A stretch of DNA of 37,784 bases from Termitomyces sp. T153. Taxonomy: Eukaryota > Basidiomycota > Agaricomycetes > Agaricales > Lyophyllaceae. The position numbers and the translations under genes are program-made. Positions 19,255 through 29,235 of this stretch are shown here, piece by piece. Each line of letters opens with the position of its first letter. Position 1 is the first letter of the stretch. The notes beneath the pieces are model-generated. The model saw nothing but the letters and a program-made list of their open reading frames with translations, was not told where the DNA came from and did no database searches. The stretch is taken from positions 1-37,784 of the forward strand of contig JACKQL020000231.1 of the NCBI GenBank assembly GCA_018296165.2. The letters are read 5' to 3'.

Positions 19255-22190
19255 ATGGTACTTGCCCCAGACAACCTCCCAGCACACTTTCCTTCCCACT
19301 CCTCCACCACCCTCCTCCTCCACACCACCCTCCCCTTCTCTGACAACCCCATTATCACACTGGTTGACAGTGGTGCCATGGATAACTTCATTGACAAATT
19401 CTTGGCAGCACTTGCTCCTCAATGTCTCCAATGCCTCCCCACTCCAATCCTCCTCAAACTCTTCGATGGCAACCCCATCTCTGCTGATAATATCACACAC
19501 TGCATGGAAATGACCTTGACCTTTGCCAATGGACAACAACAAGAACTCTAACTACTTGTCATAAAACTACACCTCTCTGCCCCCATCATCCTAGGCTTCT
19601 CCTGGCTCTGCTCCACTAATCCCTGCATTGACTGGCCCAGCCTCACTCTCTGCCTTGACTAGGACAATCTGACTAACTCTGGACTAGTACTCTTTGATGT
19701 CTCACTCCTCTCTGAGAGTACAACCAACCAACCCTGAATTCCCCTGCAGCTCTGCTTGAAGTTCATACAGTCATTTGTCATCAATGCCTGACTTAATGGC
19801 TCACCCACAGTTCTCCCTGCCCTTGTTGACAGTGGTGCCTCTAGTACCTTCATCAGCAGCCAGCTTGATCTTTGACACAACAACCTCAACAAGCCCCTCA
19901 AGCTCCAATTCTTTGATAGAAGCCCCACCATGACAGGAATCACTCAATACTATGACAACACTCTCACCCTCAACAATGACCTAAGATTCCAAGCTTGGCT
20001 TCTTATCACCCAGCTCTCTCTGTTAACTCTGATTGTGCTCAGACTTCTGTGGCTGCAGGATGTCAACTCTGACATTGACTGGAAGAACCTCACCATGTGA
20101 TTCCCCAGCCCCAAAGCAAGTCTAGCAGCTGCTATCCCCCTCTACCTCCAGTCCATCTTAGACTCCAACATCTCTGACCCCCACACTAGCACCTCCAAAG
20201 CAATCCAAAGCCCTTCAACTCTTGATAGCAACCAAGAAGGTGAAGACAATGTGCCCCTGCCTCAGTCACCCTCAAGCAAATCACAATGGCTGCCCCCCAA
20301 CATACCCCAGAATCAATACAAAGGTCTGTGGTACCCCAACCAACAGTGCCCAACCTCTCCAAACAACCCCACCACCACTCTGGACTCAGTTGCAACCACT
20401 CCATTGCCCACCCCCATCAATCCTGGAGACCTTGACATCAAAATCATCAGTGCTATCCCCTTTGCATGCATTTTACAAGATGGCACCCCCACCTTCCAGC
20501 TGCAGATCACACCAACCCTACCAGAAGAATACCTCCATGCAGAAACTACCCTGCTAGAATGCACAACCAAGAAGCAGATCCTATATGAAGTAGTTCCCTC
20601 AGTGTATCATGAATTTGCTGATGTATTCTCTGAAGGGAGTGCAAAAGAACTTCCTCTGCATCATTCCTATGATCACAAGATCAATCTCAAAGAAGGTGCC
20701 TCTCCCCCATTTAGCAGAATCTACAATATGTCTGAGATCAAGCTCCAGGCCCTGAAAGATTACCTCAATGACATGTTTAGCAAAGGCTTCATATGCCCTT
20801 CAATCTCTATCACTGGTGCTCTGGTCCTATTTGCTAAGAAAAAGAACAGATCACTCAGACTTTGTATTGATTACTGGGAACTCAACAAAGTCACCAAAAA
20901 GAACCAGTATTCTCTCCCCTTGATTGGAGATCTTGTTGACTGCCTCTGCAGCACCAAGATCTATACAAAAATATACCTCTGCTCTAGCTACAACAATGTC
21001 CAGATTGCTCCAAGACATGAATGGAAGACCACCTTTTGCACCCACTATGGCCTTTTTGAGTACCTAGTAATGTCCTTTGGAATGACTAACTCTCCTGCCA
21101 CTTTCCAGTACTTCATGAATGATATCTTCCATGACATGAATGACATCTTTGTTATTGTATACCTGGATGACATCCTGATCTACTTGAATTCACTGGAGGA
21201 GCATCTGGGGCACATCTACCATGTCTTAGAATGACTCTGAGAATACCACCTACATGCCAAACCTGAGAAATGCTCTTTTCATATGATGGAGGTTGAATAT
21301 CTTGGAGTTATTGTCACCTCCAATGGCATATGTATGGACCCTGCCAAGGTCAAAGCCATCCTTAACTGGCCCCTGCCACAGAATGTCAAGGAGGTACAGT
21401 CATTTCTGGGGTTTGCTAACTTTTATTGCCAATTCATTGACAACTACTTTAGAATCACCAAACCCCTCAACTGACTCATGCAGAAAGACACTCCTTGGGA
21501 TTGGAATAGCAAGTGCCAAAGCATATTCCTCCTCCTCAAAAAGGCCTTCATCTACACTCTGATCCTCTGCCATTTTGACTCCTTCCTGCCAATTGTACTC
21601 AAATGTGATGCTTCTGACTATGCCATTGCCAGAATACTCTCCCAGTCAGACTCCAGAGGCAAGGACCTCTGCCCTGTCACCTTCTACATTCATTCAATGA
21701 TCCTCATGGAGCTCAACTATGATATCTATAAACAAGAACTCCTTGCAATTGTTGAAGCCTTCCATCAGTGCCAGGCCTACCTCAAGGGATCTCCACACTG
21801 CATTCAAGTCTACTCTGACCATAACAACTTGCAGTACTTCACAACCATGAAACAGCTTAGCCACTGCTAAGCTTGATAGTCCAAAACCCTCTCAGAGTAT
21901 GACTTCACCATCCACTACCACCCCAGACAACTCAGTGCAAAGCCTAACACACTCACTTGGAGGTCTGATGTGTATCCAAAGAAGTTGTTTGAAGCTGAGC
22001 AGAACACATTCAACCATTGAGTGGTAATCCCCCCTGAGCATTTGCATGCTGTGCTGATTTTGAATGAAGAAGGAATCCTCCACCAAATCAGAAACTCACC
22101 CCTGGACTCCTTCACCCAGCATGACTCCTGCAACAACTTCACCAACAAGTCAAATGCCAACAGCTCCTTCATGCTGTCTCCAAACCACTG
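19255..22190 (+). pseudogene. Element A pol: two proteases, RT, RNase H
   Basis: All domains are in one frame, broken only by stops. Protease 1: LVDSGAMDNFID (DSGA at 19366-19377), LKLFDGNP, LTFANGQQQ, then PIILGFSWL and NPCIDW (to about 19640). Protease 2: ALVDSGASSTFISSQL (DSGA at 19828-19839), LQLFDRSP, QAWLLITQL, then DVNSDIDWKNLTM (to about 20098). A Pro/Ser linker leads to the RT: EFADVFSEGSAKELPLH, SLRLCIDYWELNKVTKK, FGMTNSPATFQ and YLDD at 21160-21171, then the connection (EYLGVIVTSNG, VQSFLGFANFYCQF). RNase H follows: KCDASDYAIARIL and YDIYKQELLAIVEAF. The frame reads on past HYHPRQL to about 22190, where copia sequence begins. The integrase is missing. Confidence 0.88.
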
Positions 22191-22194
22191 CTTC

Positions 22195-22930
22195 CTACTT
22201 AAACCTAAAGCCTCTAGTTTTTCACGCAAAACTGCATACCATTCATGAGAAGCCTGTTTGAGTCCGTATAGAGCACGTAAAGCACGATTGACTTTCTTTG
22301 GGTTGGGGTCGGGGAAACCAGATATCTGTTTCAAGTATATCTCATGCATTAGCGGTGCGTTGAGAAAGGCAGTCTTGACATCAAAACAAAAGAGTTCGAG
22401 GTCATGAAGTGCTGCGTATGCCAGCATGATTCGGATACTCGTCATCTTGGCGACTGGAGCGTACGTGGAACCATAGTCCTCTGGACGTTGGCTAAAACCT
22501 TGTGCAACTAACCGAGCTTTCTCTTTCCCTGCGATCGTTGTACCATCTGGATTATATTTGTGAGCATATACCCATCTTACTCCAATTGCTTTTCGACCCG
22601 GTGGAAGATCTGTAGGTGTGAAAACCCTTTGAGCACAAAGACTCTCAACTTCTTGTTCCATTGCCACTTGCCATATGTGGGCATCGCTACAATGTGTTGC
22701 TTCATAATAGTTTTCTGGTGGTTTGGTAAGATCGTATTGTCAAGGCGTTCAAAAACAAAGAGGATCAGGTCCATAAGTAATATAGGCTTTGAAATCTGAG
22801 AGAACAGGTACTTCCAGTGAAGTCAGATCATCAACTGAATCAGAGAAATTGGCAGTTGCCATCAATGCGTTTATATCGAGTATTGCTGATAGTCCTTGAT
22901 GAGGATTGAGTCAAGATTGTCGATTAGCTC
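22195..22930 (-). pseudogene. copia reverse transcriptase, truncated
   Basis: The N-terminal half of a copia RVT_2-type reverse transcriptase. Motifs in order are AMEQEVESL, IGVRWVYAHKYNPDG (fingers), KARLVAQGFSQRPEDYG, YAPVAKMTSIRIMLAYAA, LFCFDVKTAFLNAPL (first catalytic Asp in FDVKTAFLN) and ALYGLKQASHEWY. The YVDD-bearing palm and RNase H are missing because the sequence switches to element A near 22200. The upstream part (22670-22930) is the IN-RT linker, with TGA codons that appear to come from CGA. Confidence 0.85.
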
Positions 22931-24020
22931 AAAGACGTGTGAGTTTTTTGTTTCGTTGTGCTATTTCTTCTATGAACGCTTGTCCTGCAGGTGTATGTTT
23001 TATCGTTTGTTTTGGTTGAGAGTGATTTGATTCTGATGGTTGTAGAGGTTCGATATATTGATCAGATTGTGCTATTGTAGGTGATACAGTTTGAGGACAA
23101 AGAGAGAGAGATGGTTCGATTTTGGTTTCTTGTGCCTCTGATGTATGATCCGGAGATTGGGGTTTTGTTTGAGATGACGAAGCTTTAAGACAACCACAAG
23201 TATTTTCATTGAATATAACATCCCTTGAAAAGAAATATCGACCGTTCATGTCACAAACATGCCAGCCTATTCGATTTTCATCATAACCTACAAAAATTGC
23301 TTCAAATCTACGTGTATCCCCTTTTTGGCGAGTTTCTTTAGGATGAAGGACAAAGCACTGGCAACCCCATATGTGAAGGTGTGATAAGTCGGGCTTGGAA
23401 CCTTCCATGACTTCAAAGGGTGTTACAAGTGTCAGTAGAGTCGATGTTGGTAATCGGTTTTGAAGATACTGTGCAGTAAGGATAGCATCACCTAGAAAAG
23501 ACATGGGTAGGCCAGATTCTGCCATCAGTGTTTGAGCTGTATCTTCAATTGTCCTAATATATCTTTCAGCCTTTCCATTCTGCTGGTGGGCATAAGGCGC
23601 TGTCGGGTGTATGATGATGCCTCATTCATTGAGGAAATCTTGTAGATTACCCTGGATGAATTCCTTTGCACCGTTGCAATGTACCGCTTGAACTTTATTT
23701 CCTGATTTCAGTTCCCATTGAGCAGCTGTTGACTTGAAATGATCACAGGCCTGATCACACGTGGTAAGTAACGCAGTACTCCCGAGATTAGAGAAATCGT
23801 CTAGAATGGAGTGGAAATGATGGGAATGTCCATTTGCAAATCGTACAGGAAATGGACCACAAGAGTCCATGGGTAACAATTCACATATGTCATTTGCGCG
23901 ACGACCAAAATTGTCATAAGGGCGAGCTGGTTGTTTACCAAGGATGCAAGGAATGCAATGATCATCTTCTATTCGGCCAACGTATTCAACCCCAGATGCG
24001 TAGTTCTTAGTCAAAACAGC
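22929..24020 (-). pseudogene. copia integrase
   Basis: This is the retroviral-type integrase of the copia element, which inserts the cDNA copy. The zinc-binding part is LWHHCFGHPS (just upstream, about 24040) plus DDHCIPCILGKQ (about 23955). The core shows MDSCGPFPV, ILDDFSNLGSTALL and VHCNGAKEFIQG; the usual DNGGEF is altered to CNGAKEF, so the second catalytic Asp appears lost. A TGA at 23622-23624 replaces a Trp-like position (NE*GIIIHP), followed in the same frame by QQNGKAERY with the catalytic Glu and by the C-terminal GCQCFVLHP and RRFEAIFVGYDE. A Ser/Gln-rich linker follows. Confidence 0.85.
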
Positions 24021-24515
24021 TCAAGTTGTATCTTGACTAGGATGACCAAAACAATGATGCCAGAGGGTAGCTGTAGCAGGAATTCTTGGAAACGATGTTT
24101 GTGGCGTTTCTAAGGCAGGAAAGGCCACGGAACTATCATGAATAGGTAATACAAAATCACAATATAGAAACGAGAGCTTATTGTGGATCGTTGCCTGCAT
24201 AGCTTTGCCTTGGAGTTCACAAAAAGATGATGGGAAGAAAATTGATGTGGATTTGTGTTTGAAAAGAAGAGTCAGATTGTTTTCGACCATGGTTCCAACC
24301 GATAATAGATTGATTGGGATATCTGGAGCATGAAGACAGTCTGGTAGCTTGAGTATGACGTTCTTTCCATTTACATGAGCTCGAAAACGGACTTCACCCC
24401 GAGCAAGAGTTGTCAACATTCCACAATTCGCTGTTCCCACTGGAGAAGCTAGCCCAGGATCATACGACCAGAAATACTTTCAATCTTTGATTAGATGGGT
24501 CGTACAACCCGAATT
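24021..24515 (-). pseudogene. copia protease and pre-integrase segment
   Basis: An aspartic protease of copia type. The active-site motif is ILNSGCTTHLIKD at about 24513, where the catalytic Asp is replaced by Asn (normally DSG). A TGA follows at 24480-24482, apparently from CGA, and the frame continues through KYFWSYDPG, TANCGMLTTLARGEV, PDCLHAPDIPINLLSVG and the pre-integrase LWHHCFGHPSQDTT, ending in another TGA at about 24018-24020. With the active-site change, the protein would be inactive even without the stops. Confidence 0.8.
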
Positions 24516-26373
24516 GAGGATAGAGTTGAATTTCAGTGAAATGTCAGCCACGAGCGCAGAACCTGCTGAACTCAGAAAGGCTTGATAAGGAGGTAGGGAT
24601 GACTTATCAGACTCAGTGGAATAAGCTGACACAACAATATCATTCTCCTCTTCAACAATAGTAGGCAATACATCACGATTGTTGTCAGGTATAAACAAAG
24701 GTGGAGCAGGAATAGGTTCAGTGATAGAGTCCTGTACAGCAACATTTGCTTTCGGTCTAAAGCTGGAGTCTTTTGCATGTTCGGTATTAGATCCACGACG
24801 ACCGGAATGATCATTCGATGTTTTGGTATTTGGATTCGGAGTATTTGAGGATGTGTGCGAAGTTGGATTACAAATTGATGATTTATTATTTTGATGTTGA
24901 TTATTGCAACGCCAAACCTCAATGTCGATGTCAAGAATTCGATCTGCAAGTATGTCAAAAGTGAAGGTGCCTTGAGGTCCGACCTCCCATGATCGTCGAA
25001 CTTCTTCCCTAATCAGAGCATAAGCCTGTAGAGAGGGAATGCCATCCATGAATCCTTGAATCTTGTCATGAGGTGAGAAATCCCATTCGGTACGATCTAA
25101 TTGATTCACTACAGTATGCCAGGCTTGAATGTATGCAGGAATAGTGGTTGGAATACATTGTAAACGGTTGACAGAGTCTTTAAGCGATTTTGCAGATGAA
25201 GCACTCCCCACACTGTAGCAGCGACGCAGGCAAGCGAGTATATCCCGAGCTGTACAAGTAGGAAAATTGTGTGGTCCTCCACGCGCAGGAGGAAGACTGC
25301 TCAGAATCTCTGTTGAAAGTTTACCCATCAAGACATGAGAGCATAACCCATCTTTCTGCCAAACCATTTGATATTCGCATTCCTCATCCAATGTGTTATG
25401 TGGAGGATAAGGTGGAGGAACCACAATTATGCAAGTCACGTCAAACGGCGTACCCGGTGGAGGAAGAGGACAAATGTGTCCAACCAGGCCAAGGTGCTCA
25501 ATGAGCGTCATAACATGAGTATACCATGAACCCCAATCTGATGACCCAGTAAGACGAGGAATGGAAGAAAGAGGAGGTAATTTGTTATTATTAGAAGAAA
25601 AATCTGGTACGGTATGCTGGGGAGGTGGCTGAAAATGAAGAGGTCGAAAATTGTATTCTGGTAAATGTGGTGAACGAGGGATGAACTGTGGTGCATTTGG
25701 AAAAATAAAGTTTTGTGGAGGAGGAGCCGGAGTGTGCAATGGCAAAGGTGGTAAAGGAGGAGGTGGGACTGCCAGTTGCGGACCAGGAAAATGGCCATAT
25801 GGAAAAGGGGGGGGAATGCACCACAGGTTGAATAGGCTGAGCTAAAGGCACAGAAGGAGGACGAGAAAGATTGTGACGTAAAGGTGACATAGGAGGAGTG
25901 AAAGGAGAACGAGACAATTCATGTTGTGCCGAAGGCGCACATGAAGCGAGAGGAGTATGAAAAATATCATGTTGAGGTGGAATAAAAACAGTTGGAGGTC
26001 GAATTGGTGCAGTATCAGGACGAATAGGAACTGAAGGAGGACGAACGTTCGGATGAATGGGGAATGAGGCAAATAGAGGATTTGTGCGCAAAAAAATTGG
26101 ATTTGAATTTGCCGGGGTAGGCGTGTCTAAGTTGGTCGATAAAGAGGTGGGTATATGCGGGCGATAACGACGAGGAGGTTTGGGAAAATGATTATGTGCA
26201 CCTGAAACTAAAGTAGAATTTGTATTCAAAGAAGAAGGAAAAAGGTGAGGGGAAGGGTCATGGTAAGGGAAAGAGGTTCGAATGGCATTACCCTGCGAAT
26301 TAACCCAAGAGTCCGGGCCCGGTGCCGAAGCTGTAAGATGAGGAGACTGAGATGGCGGAAGAAACGGATCCAT
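24480..26373 (-). pseudogene. copia gag, frameshifted in a C8 run
   Basis: Gag starts at 26373 (MDPFLPPSQSPHLTASAPG), shortly after the PBS. Its N-terminal 190 residues are Pro/Ser/His-rich and probably disordered. At the run of eight C on the minus strand (about 25807-25814) the frame is lost; a one-base change restores it into PHFPGPQLAVPPPPLPPLP and the capsid-like part. That part reads LTGSSDWGSWYTHVMTLIEHLGL, LRRCYSVGSASSAKSLKDSV and YIQAWHTVVNQLDRTEWDF, a UBN2/retrotran-gag-like pattern. A Ser/Asn-rich linker leads into the protease in the same frame. No zinc knuckle is seen. Confidence 0.8.
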
Positions 26374-26530
26374 GGGATATGTTTGGAGACCGCTAAAACA
26401 GAGGGATCGAACGTTACGATTACGACCGATTGATCATACAAGACGGAAGTAAAGAGTGAGATGATGAACCGAAAGCAAGGGGTGAGTTGTTCCAAACGGC
26501 TCAGTACTGGCGCGGCAATCCAAAAAGGAT

Positions 26531-26540
26531 GCCCATAACC
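26531..26540 (-). other. copia primer binding site
   Basis: GGTTATGGGC on the minus strand directly follows the LTR end (CCGGCA). It is complementary to the anticodon-loop region of initiator tRNA-Met, the half-tRNA primer type used by copia and some other Ty1/copia elements. I compared it with the pattern from memory; the host tRNA is not in this window. Confidence 0.65.
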
Positions 26541-26843
26541 TGCCGGCCTGGCACTGTGAACCGATCTAGTGACTAGTGACGGAAAAAGAAGACAATCCCT
26601 CAGAGCCGTCCACAAGATGGAGGAAACAACTGAGATTGACGCGTACCTAGTGACGGAAAAAGAAGACAACTAAGTAGTACGCATCAGTAAGTAAGTATAG
26701 TAGTGAAAAGAAAACACTTACTCCCTCAGAGCCGTCCACAAGATGGAGGAAACAACTGAGGGAGTAGTGTGACAGAGACACGAAGTGTAACACTAATAAC
26801 ACGTGATCGAGTAGGAGCTGACTATTGACCTATAGGGCTAACA
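26541..26843 (-). repeat. copia 5' LTR (303 bp)
   Basis: On the minus strand the LTR runs from TGTTAGCCC (26843) to CCGGCA (26541), giving TG...CA ends next to the PBS. It contains two copies of a segment of about 39 bp (26597-26636 and 26721-26760, CCTCAGAGCCGTCCACAAG) and two copies of TAGTGACGGAAAAAGAAGAC. The second 39-bp copy is flanked by a perfect 10-bp inverted repeat, ACTCCCTCAG (26720-26729) and CTGAGGGAGT (26756-26765). The partner LTR was lost with the 3' half. Confidence 0.78.
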
Positions 26844-27344
26844 CTCCTTCACGGATTGATAATTGTTATGGAGAGAAGCGAGGGCCTTCTGTGACAACGT
26901 TCGACAATCGACCTGTTCCAAGATGAGGGATGTGATAGAAGGGAATGATAAGTTCCTGGCTAGCAGATTCTGAACAGCTGTATCACGCCATGGATCATCA
27001 TCTGAGTAAACAGCATCGGGATGTCGAGGTCTCCACTGTGAAAGGCTTAATGTATTGAATGATATCATTAAGAGGGTGGATTCAGGTGAATCCAAAAGAC
27101 GGAGGAATTCGGCGATTTGCATTCGGTTGAGATGTAGGACCTTATGCGGAGCCCAAAGATAGTGCCGAGCACACGGCAGCCACGAATGGCAGACTAGAGC
27201 ACATTCTGTAATGGATGGAGTGCCGCACAAAAGGGAAAGTATAGAATCTATGAGCTCGGGGTGTAGCGAGACGACTACCATGGAAAGAGTGATTATGATG
27301 ATGGATACCGGGGTAGAATAATCATATCCGTTGATCCCGATCAA
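26838..27344 (-). pseudogene. F-box protein gene, interrupted by copia
   Basis: The predicted product begins either at 27344 or, more plausibly, at MVVVSLHPELIDSIL (27281). It has an F-box-like N-terminus (LHPELIDSILSLL, then TECALVCHSWLPCARHYLW) and then FLRLLDSPESTLL and FPSITSLILEQVDC, the leucine-rich continuation common in basidiomycete F-box proteins. F-box proteins recruit substrates to SCF ubiquitin ligases. The frame ends at VKEC followed by TAG, and that stop is made by the first bases of the copia LTR (TGTTAG at 26843-26838), so the gene is cut after about 148-168 codons. The 3' remainder is not in the window. Confidence 0.72.
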
Positions 27345-27448
27345 ACGATCTGTCTCGCACGCCTACAGGCTATGGCACAAACGCCTACATTATACATTAT
27401 GTATGTATGGCTGTAGAAATTTTATGATTCTGTCCCATAAACCCATCA
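27345..27448. other. Intergenic spacer
   Basis: AT-rich sequence upstream of the F-box gene, with no gene or repeat of its own visible. It may carry that gene's promoter. Confidence 0.3.
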
Positions 27449-28210
27449 GACATCCTTGCAATATTATTTTGATGGTCGGACTCCGGAGTAACTAGCGTGC
27501 GCTTGAACACAATATCTTGTTAAACGGTCTTGAGAAATCAGAACGAGGCAATGTCTCAATATTCACTTATTCTTGAGTCAAAAAAACGATAAGACAACGA
27601 TAAGGAGACTCTTCCTCTTCACAAAGGAATAGTCAACTTGCCTTCGGCGGCGTAGTTCATCGCCCACAAGCACTCACGACGCCCGCATGAAAAATTTTCA
27701 TCATTTGTTGGTAAGACATCATAATATATATTCACCCTATATGGATGGTCCCATACGGAGTAACTAGGCACTCGAAAAGACTAACGGTTCTTGCTGAGTC
27801 TTCAAGCTTCCAGATCATATGCTCCAATATTGGACTACCCTCGAATCAAGACAATTATAAGACAACGATGCTTCCTTTTCGAAAACTTGCCTTCAGTGGC
27901 GTATTGCTCTCAGGCACTTACTACGCCTGCATCAAAATTTTCATCATTTGTTCGAACTTGGCAAGACATCCATGCAATATTTCCACCCTCTAATCAATGA
28001 TCGGTCTCACATGGAGTAACTAGGCGCTCGAACACAATACCGGGTCCTTAGTGCTTGCTGAGTCTTCGGAACCAGAACCAGACAATGTGTCTCAATACAT
28101 GTACAAGTCATTATCGATGCATTATCCTTGAGTCAAGACAATTATAAGACAACGGTACTTCCTCACTTGCCCTTCAGCGGCGTAATTCATTGCCCCACAG
28201 AAACGTCGCC
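27449..28210. repeat. Three tandem diverged units of about 255 bp
   Basis: Unit starts are at 27449, 27713 and 27964 (AGACATC, then an AATAT-containing stretch). Each unit carries, in the same order, GGAGTAACTAG; a CTCGAA- or CTTGAACAC-like block; GAGTCAAGACAATTATAAG or a variant; ACTTGCC followed by TTC(A/G)G(C/T)GGCGTA; and in the first two units AAATTTTCATCATTTGTT. Spacing is 264 and 251 bp. Frames are not conserved between units, so it is non-coding. It could be a satellite-like array or a stack of solo mobile-element ends. Confidence 0.8.
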
Positions 28211-28833
28211 TACAATGCCCACAGAAGCCATTGATCCCGATTACTCTACAGCAAGGGCGGAAAGTTTTCGACAGACGTACCGCCAAAGGTCCTTTCCCAT
28301 TCCCACCACAGCCCTAGAGTACTGGTTACTATACATGGTCGATTGTGATGAGCTATAGAAGTACGCAAGATGATGATCTGATTCGACAGTATGAACTTGA
28401 TTCTCAGTCTCAACCGATAAGAATTCTGCAAACGTTAAAGTGTGAAAATGATAATGGAAACCCCACTGCTTCCCATCGACTGATCCACGAGGCCTTGCAA
28501 GAGCTGATTGGCGGTTGTCTGGGGATGCGGTTTCCGAAGGAGGAATACTGCCGTCGACGGAGATAATAATGCTGGTGGGCCCGATAGAATGTTCAAAGAT
28601 TTTTTTTCCCAGAGGCAGAGGGGCTATCTTATTAATCTGTGTATAGTGATGTGGCGGGAAGGTAGGGATGCAATCTATTGGCTGTCTCCATTCTCTGGCC
28701 GAAAACAGATACCAGCAAGAGAAATTGATCCTCTCTTCAGCCGCGTATTCAAGGTCAATTTGCACTTCCAGCAGGGATATAATTCGAGAGATCTTTAGGC
28801 GGGTGTTCGGATCACATCCTCAGCATTCCTCGA
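28211..28833 (-). other. Weak 174-codon ORF, unrecognised
   Basis: A minus-strand frame from 28765 to 28241 (MQIDLEYAAEERINFSCWYLF) is open for 174 codons, but no domain is recognised and composition is unremarkable. The middle part (ISVDGSIPPSETASPDNRQS) looks coding-like and the ends do not. It may be an exon fragment of a decayed gene or a chance frame. Nothing else is seen in this stretch. Confidence 0.2.
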
Positions 28834-29235
28834 TGTAGCAACCCTAAGTATGTATACCTCAGTTCACAAGAAGAACTCTGTTAACCTGTAGCAATTCTTA
28901 AGTATGTATACCACAGGGAAGTAAGTAATCAGTAAGTTCGGTGAAGATAACGTAGTGACATACCCTCAGTTCGCAAGAAGAACTGAGGGATTCCCATCAA
29001 TGGAAAGTCTTTTATACGACCACTCCGTCGACTGTGGCTGAAGGACTGTATAGTTGCAATCGAGGATGATCGAGGACTAAGGAGAAAGAAACGAAAAAGG
29101 AAATCCACTTGAGATAGCCGAACGCCGCCGCCACAGCTGCGAGTCGTCTAATAACACTCCATGAACGACTAGATTTACGCGATTAACCCAAGAGTGGACT
29201 ACCGTTTGACAGCTTCCGCAGTCAATCACCTAACA
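28834..29235 (-). repeat. copia-like 3' LTR (about 402 bp)
   Basis: On the minus strand it runs from TGTTAGGTGATTGAC (29235) to TTGCTACA (28834), with TG...CA ends. A purine tract, AAGCTTGAGGGGTTA, lies just upstream (29236-29250), a typical PPT position. A TATAAAAG box (minus) is near 29010. Two copies of a TGTAGCAA...TAAGTATGTATACC motif are at 28834 and near 28890. A perfect 10-bp inverted repeat (CCCTCAGTTC, 7-nt loop, GAACTGAGGG) is at about 28965-28991. It is not the mate of the copia LTR at 26541-26843, since the sequences differ over most of their length. Confidence 0.65.

Larger units (their letters stand above)
14518..22200 (+). mobile_element. Element A, Tf1/sushi-like Ty3/gypsy, 3'-truncated
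   Basis: The element runs LTR (7655-7683 plus 14518-15544), PBS, gag with zinc knuckle, a long spacer, then pol (two proteases, RT, RNase H). It is cut off shortly after RNase H, before any integrase or 3' LTR, at a junction with a copia element near 22.2 kb. The RT text (SRIYNMSEIKLQALKDYL, FGMTNSPATFQYFMNDIF, YLDDILIY) is of the chromovirus/sushi type, in line with the self-complementary PBS. The element is riddled with stops and almost free of CpG. Element B sits in its LTR, so A was present first. Confidence 0.88.
22195..26843 (-). mobile_element. Ty1/copia retrotransposon, 3' part deleted
   Basis: On the minus strand the order is 5' LTR (26843 to 26541), PBS, gag, protease, integrase, RT, which is the copia order (IN before RT). 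The RT stops at about 22195, after the GLKQASHEWY motif and before the YVDD box. The rest of RT, RNase H and the 3' LTR are absent. CpG frequency is ordinary, in sharp contrast to element A on the other side of the 22.2-kb junction. The LTR start abuts an F-box gene. In-frame stops are few and mostly look like CGA to TGA, so this is a younger element than A. Confidence 0.9.

Noticed and set aside
21915..22190. C-terminal part of the copia RT frame (QWFGDSMKELLAF...)
   Set aside because: This is antisense of element A; the true copia RT text stops at about LEALGL, near 22200.
26226..26669. 147-codon minus-strand frame over the copia LTR and PBS
   Set aside because: It overlaps the LTR end, PBS and gag start in another frame and has no domain.
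27449..28210. CRISPR-like or origin-type iteron array
   Set aside because: Units are about 255 bp and strongly diverged, without short identical repeats and spacers. This is eukaryotic DNA.
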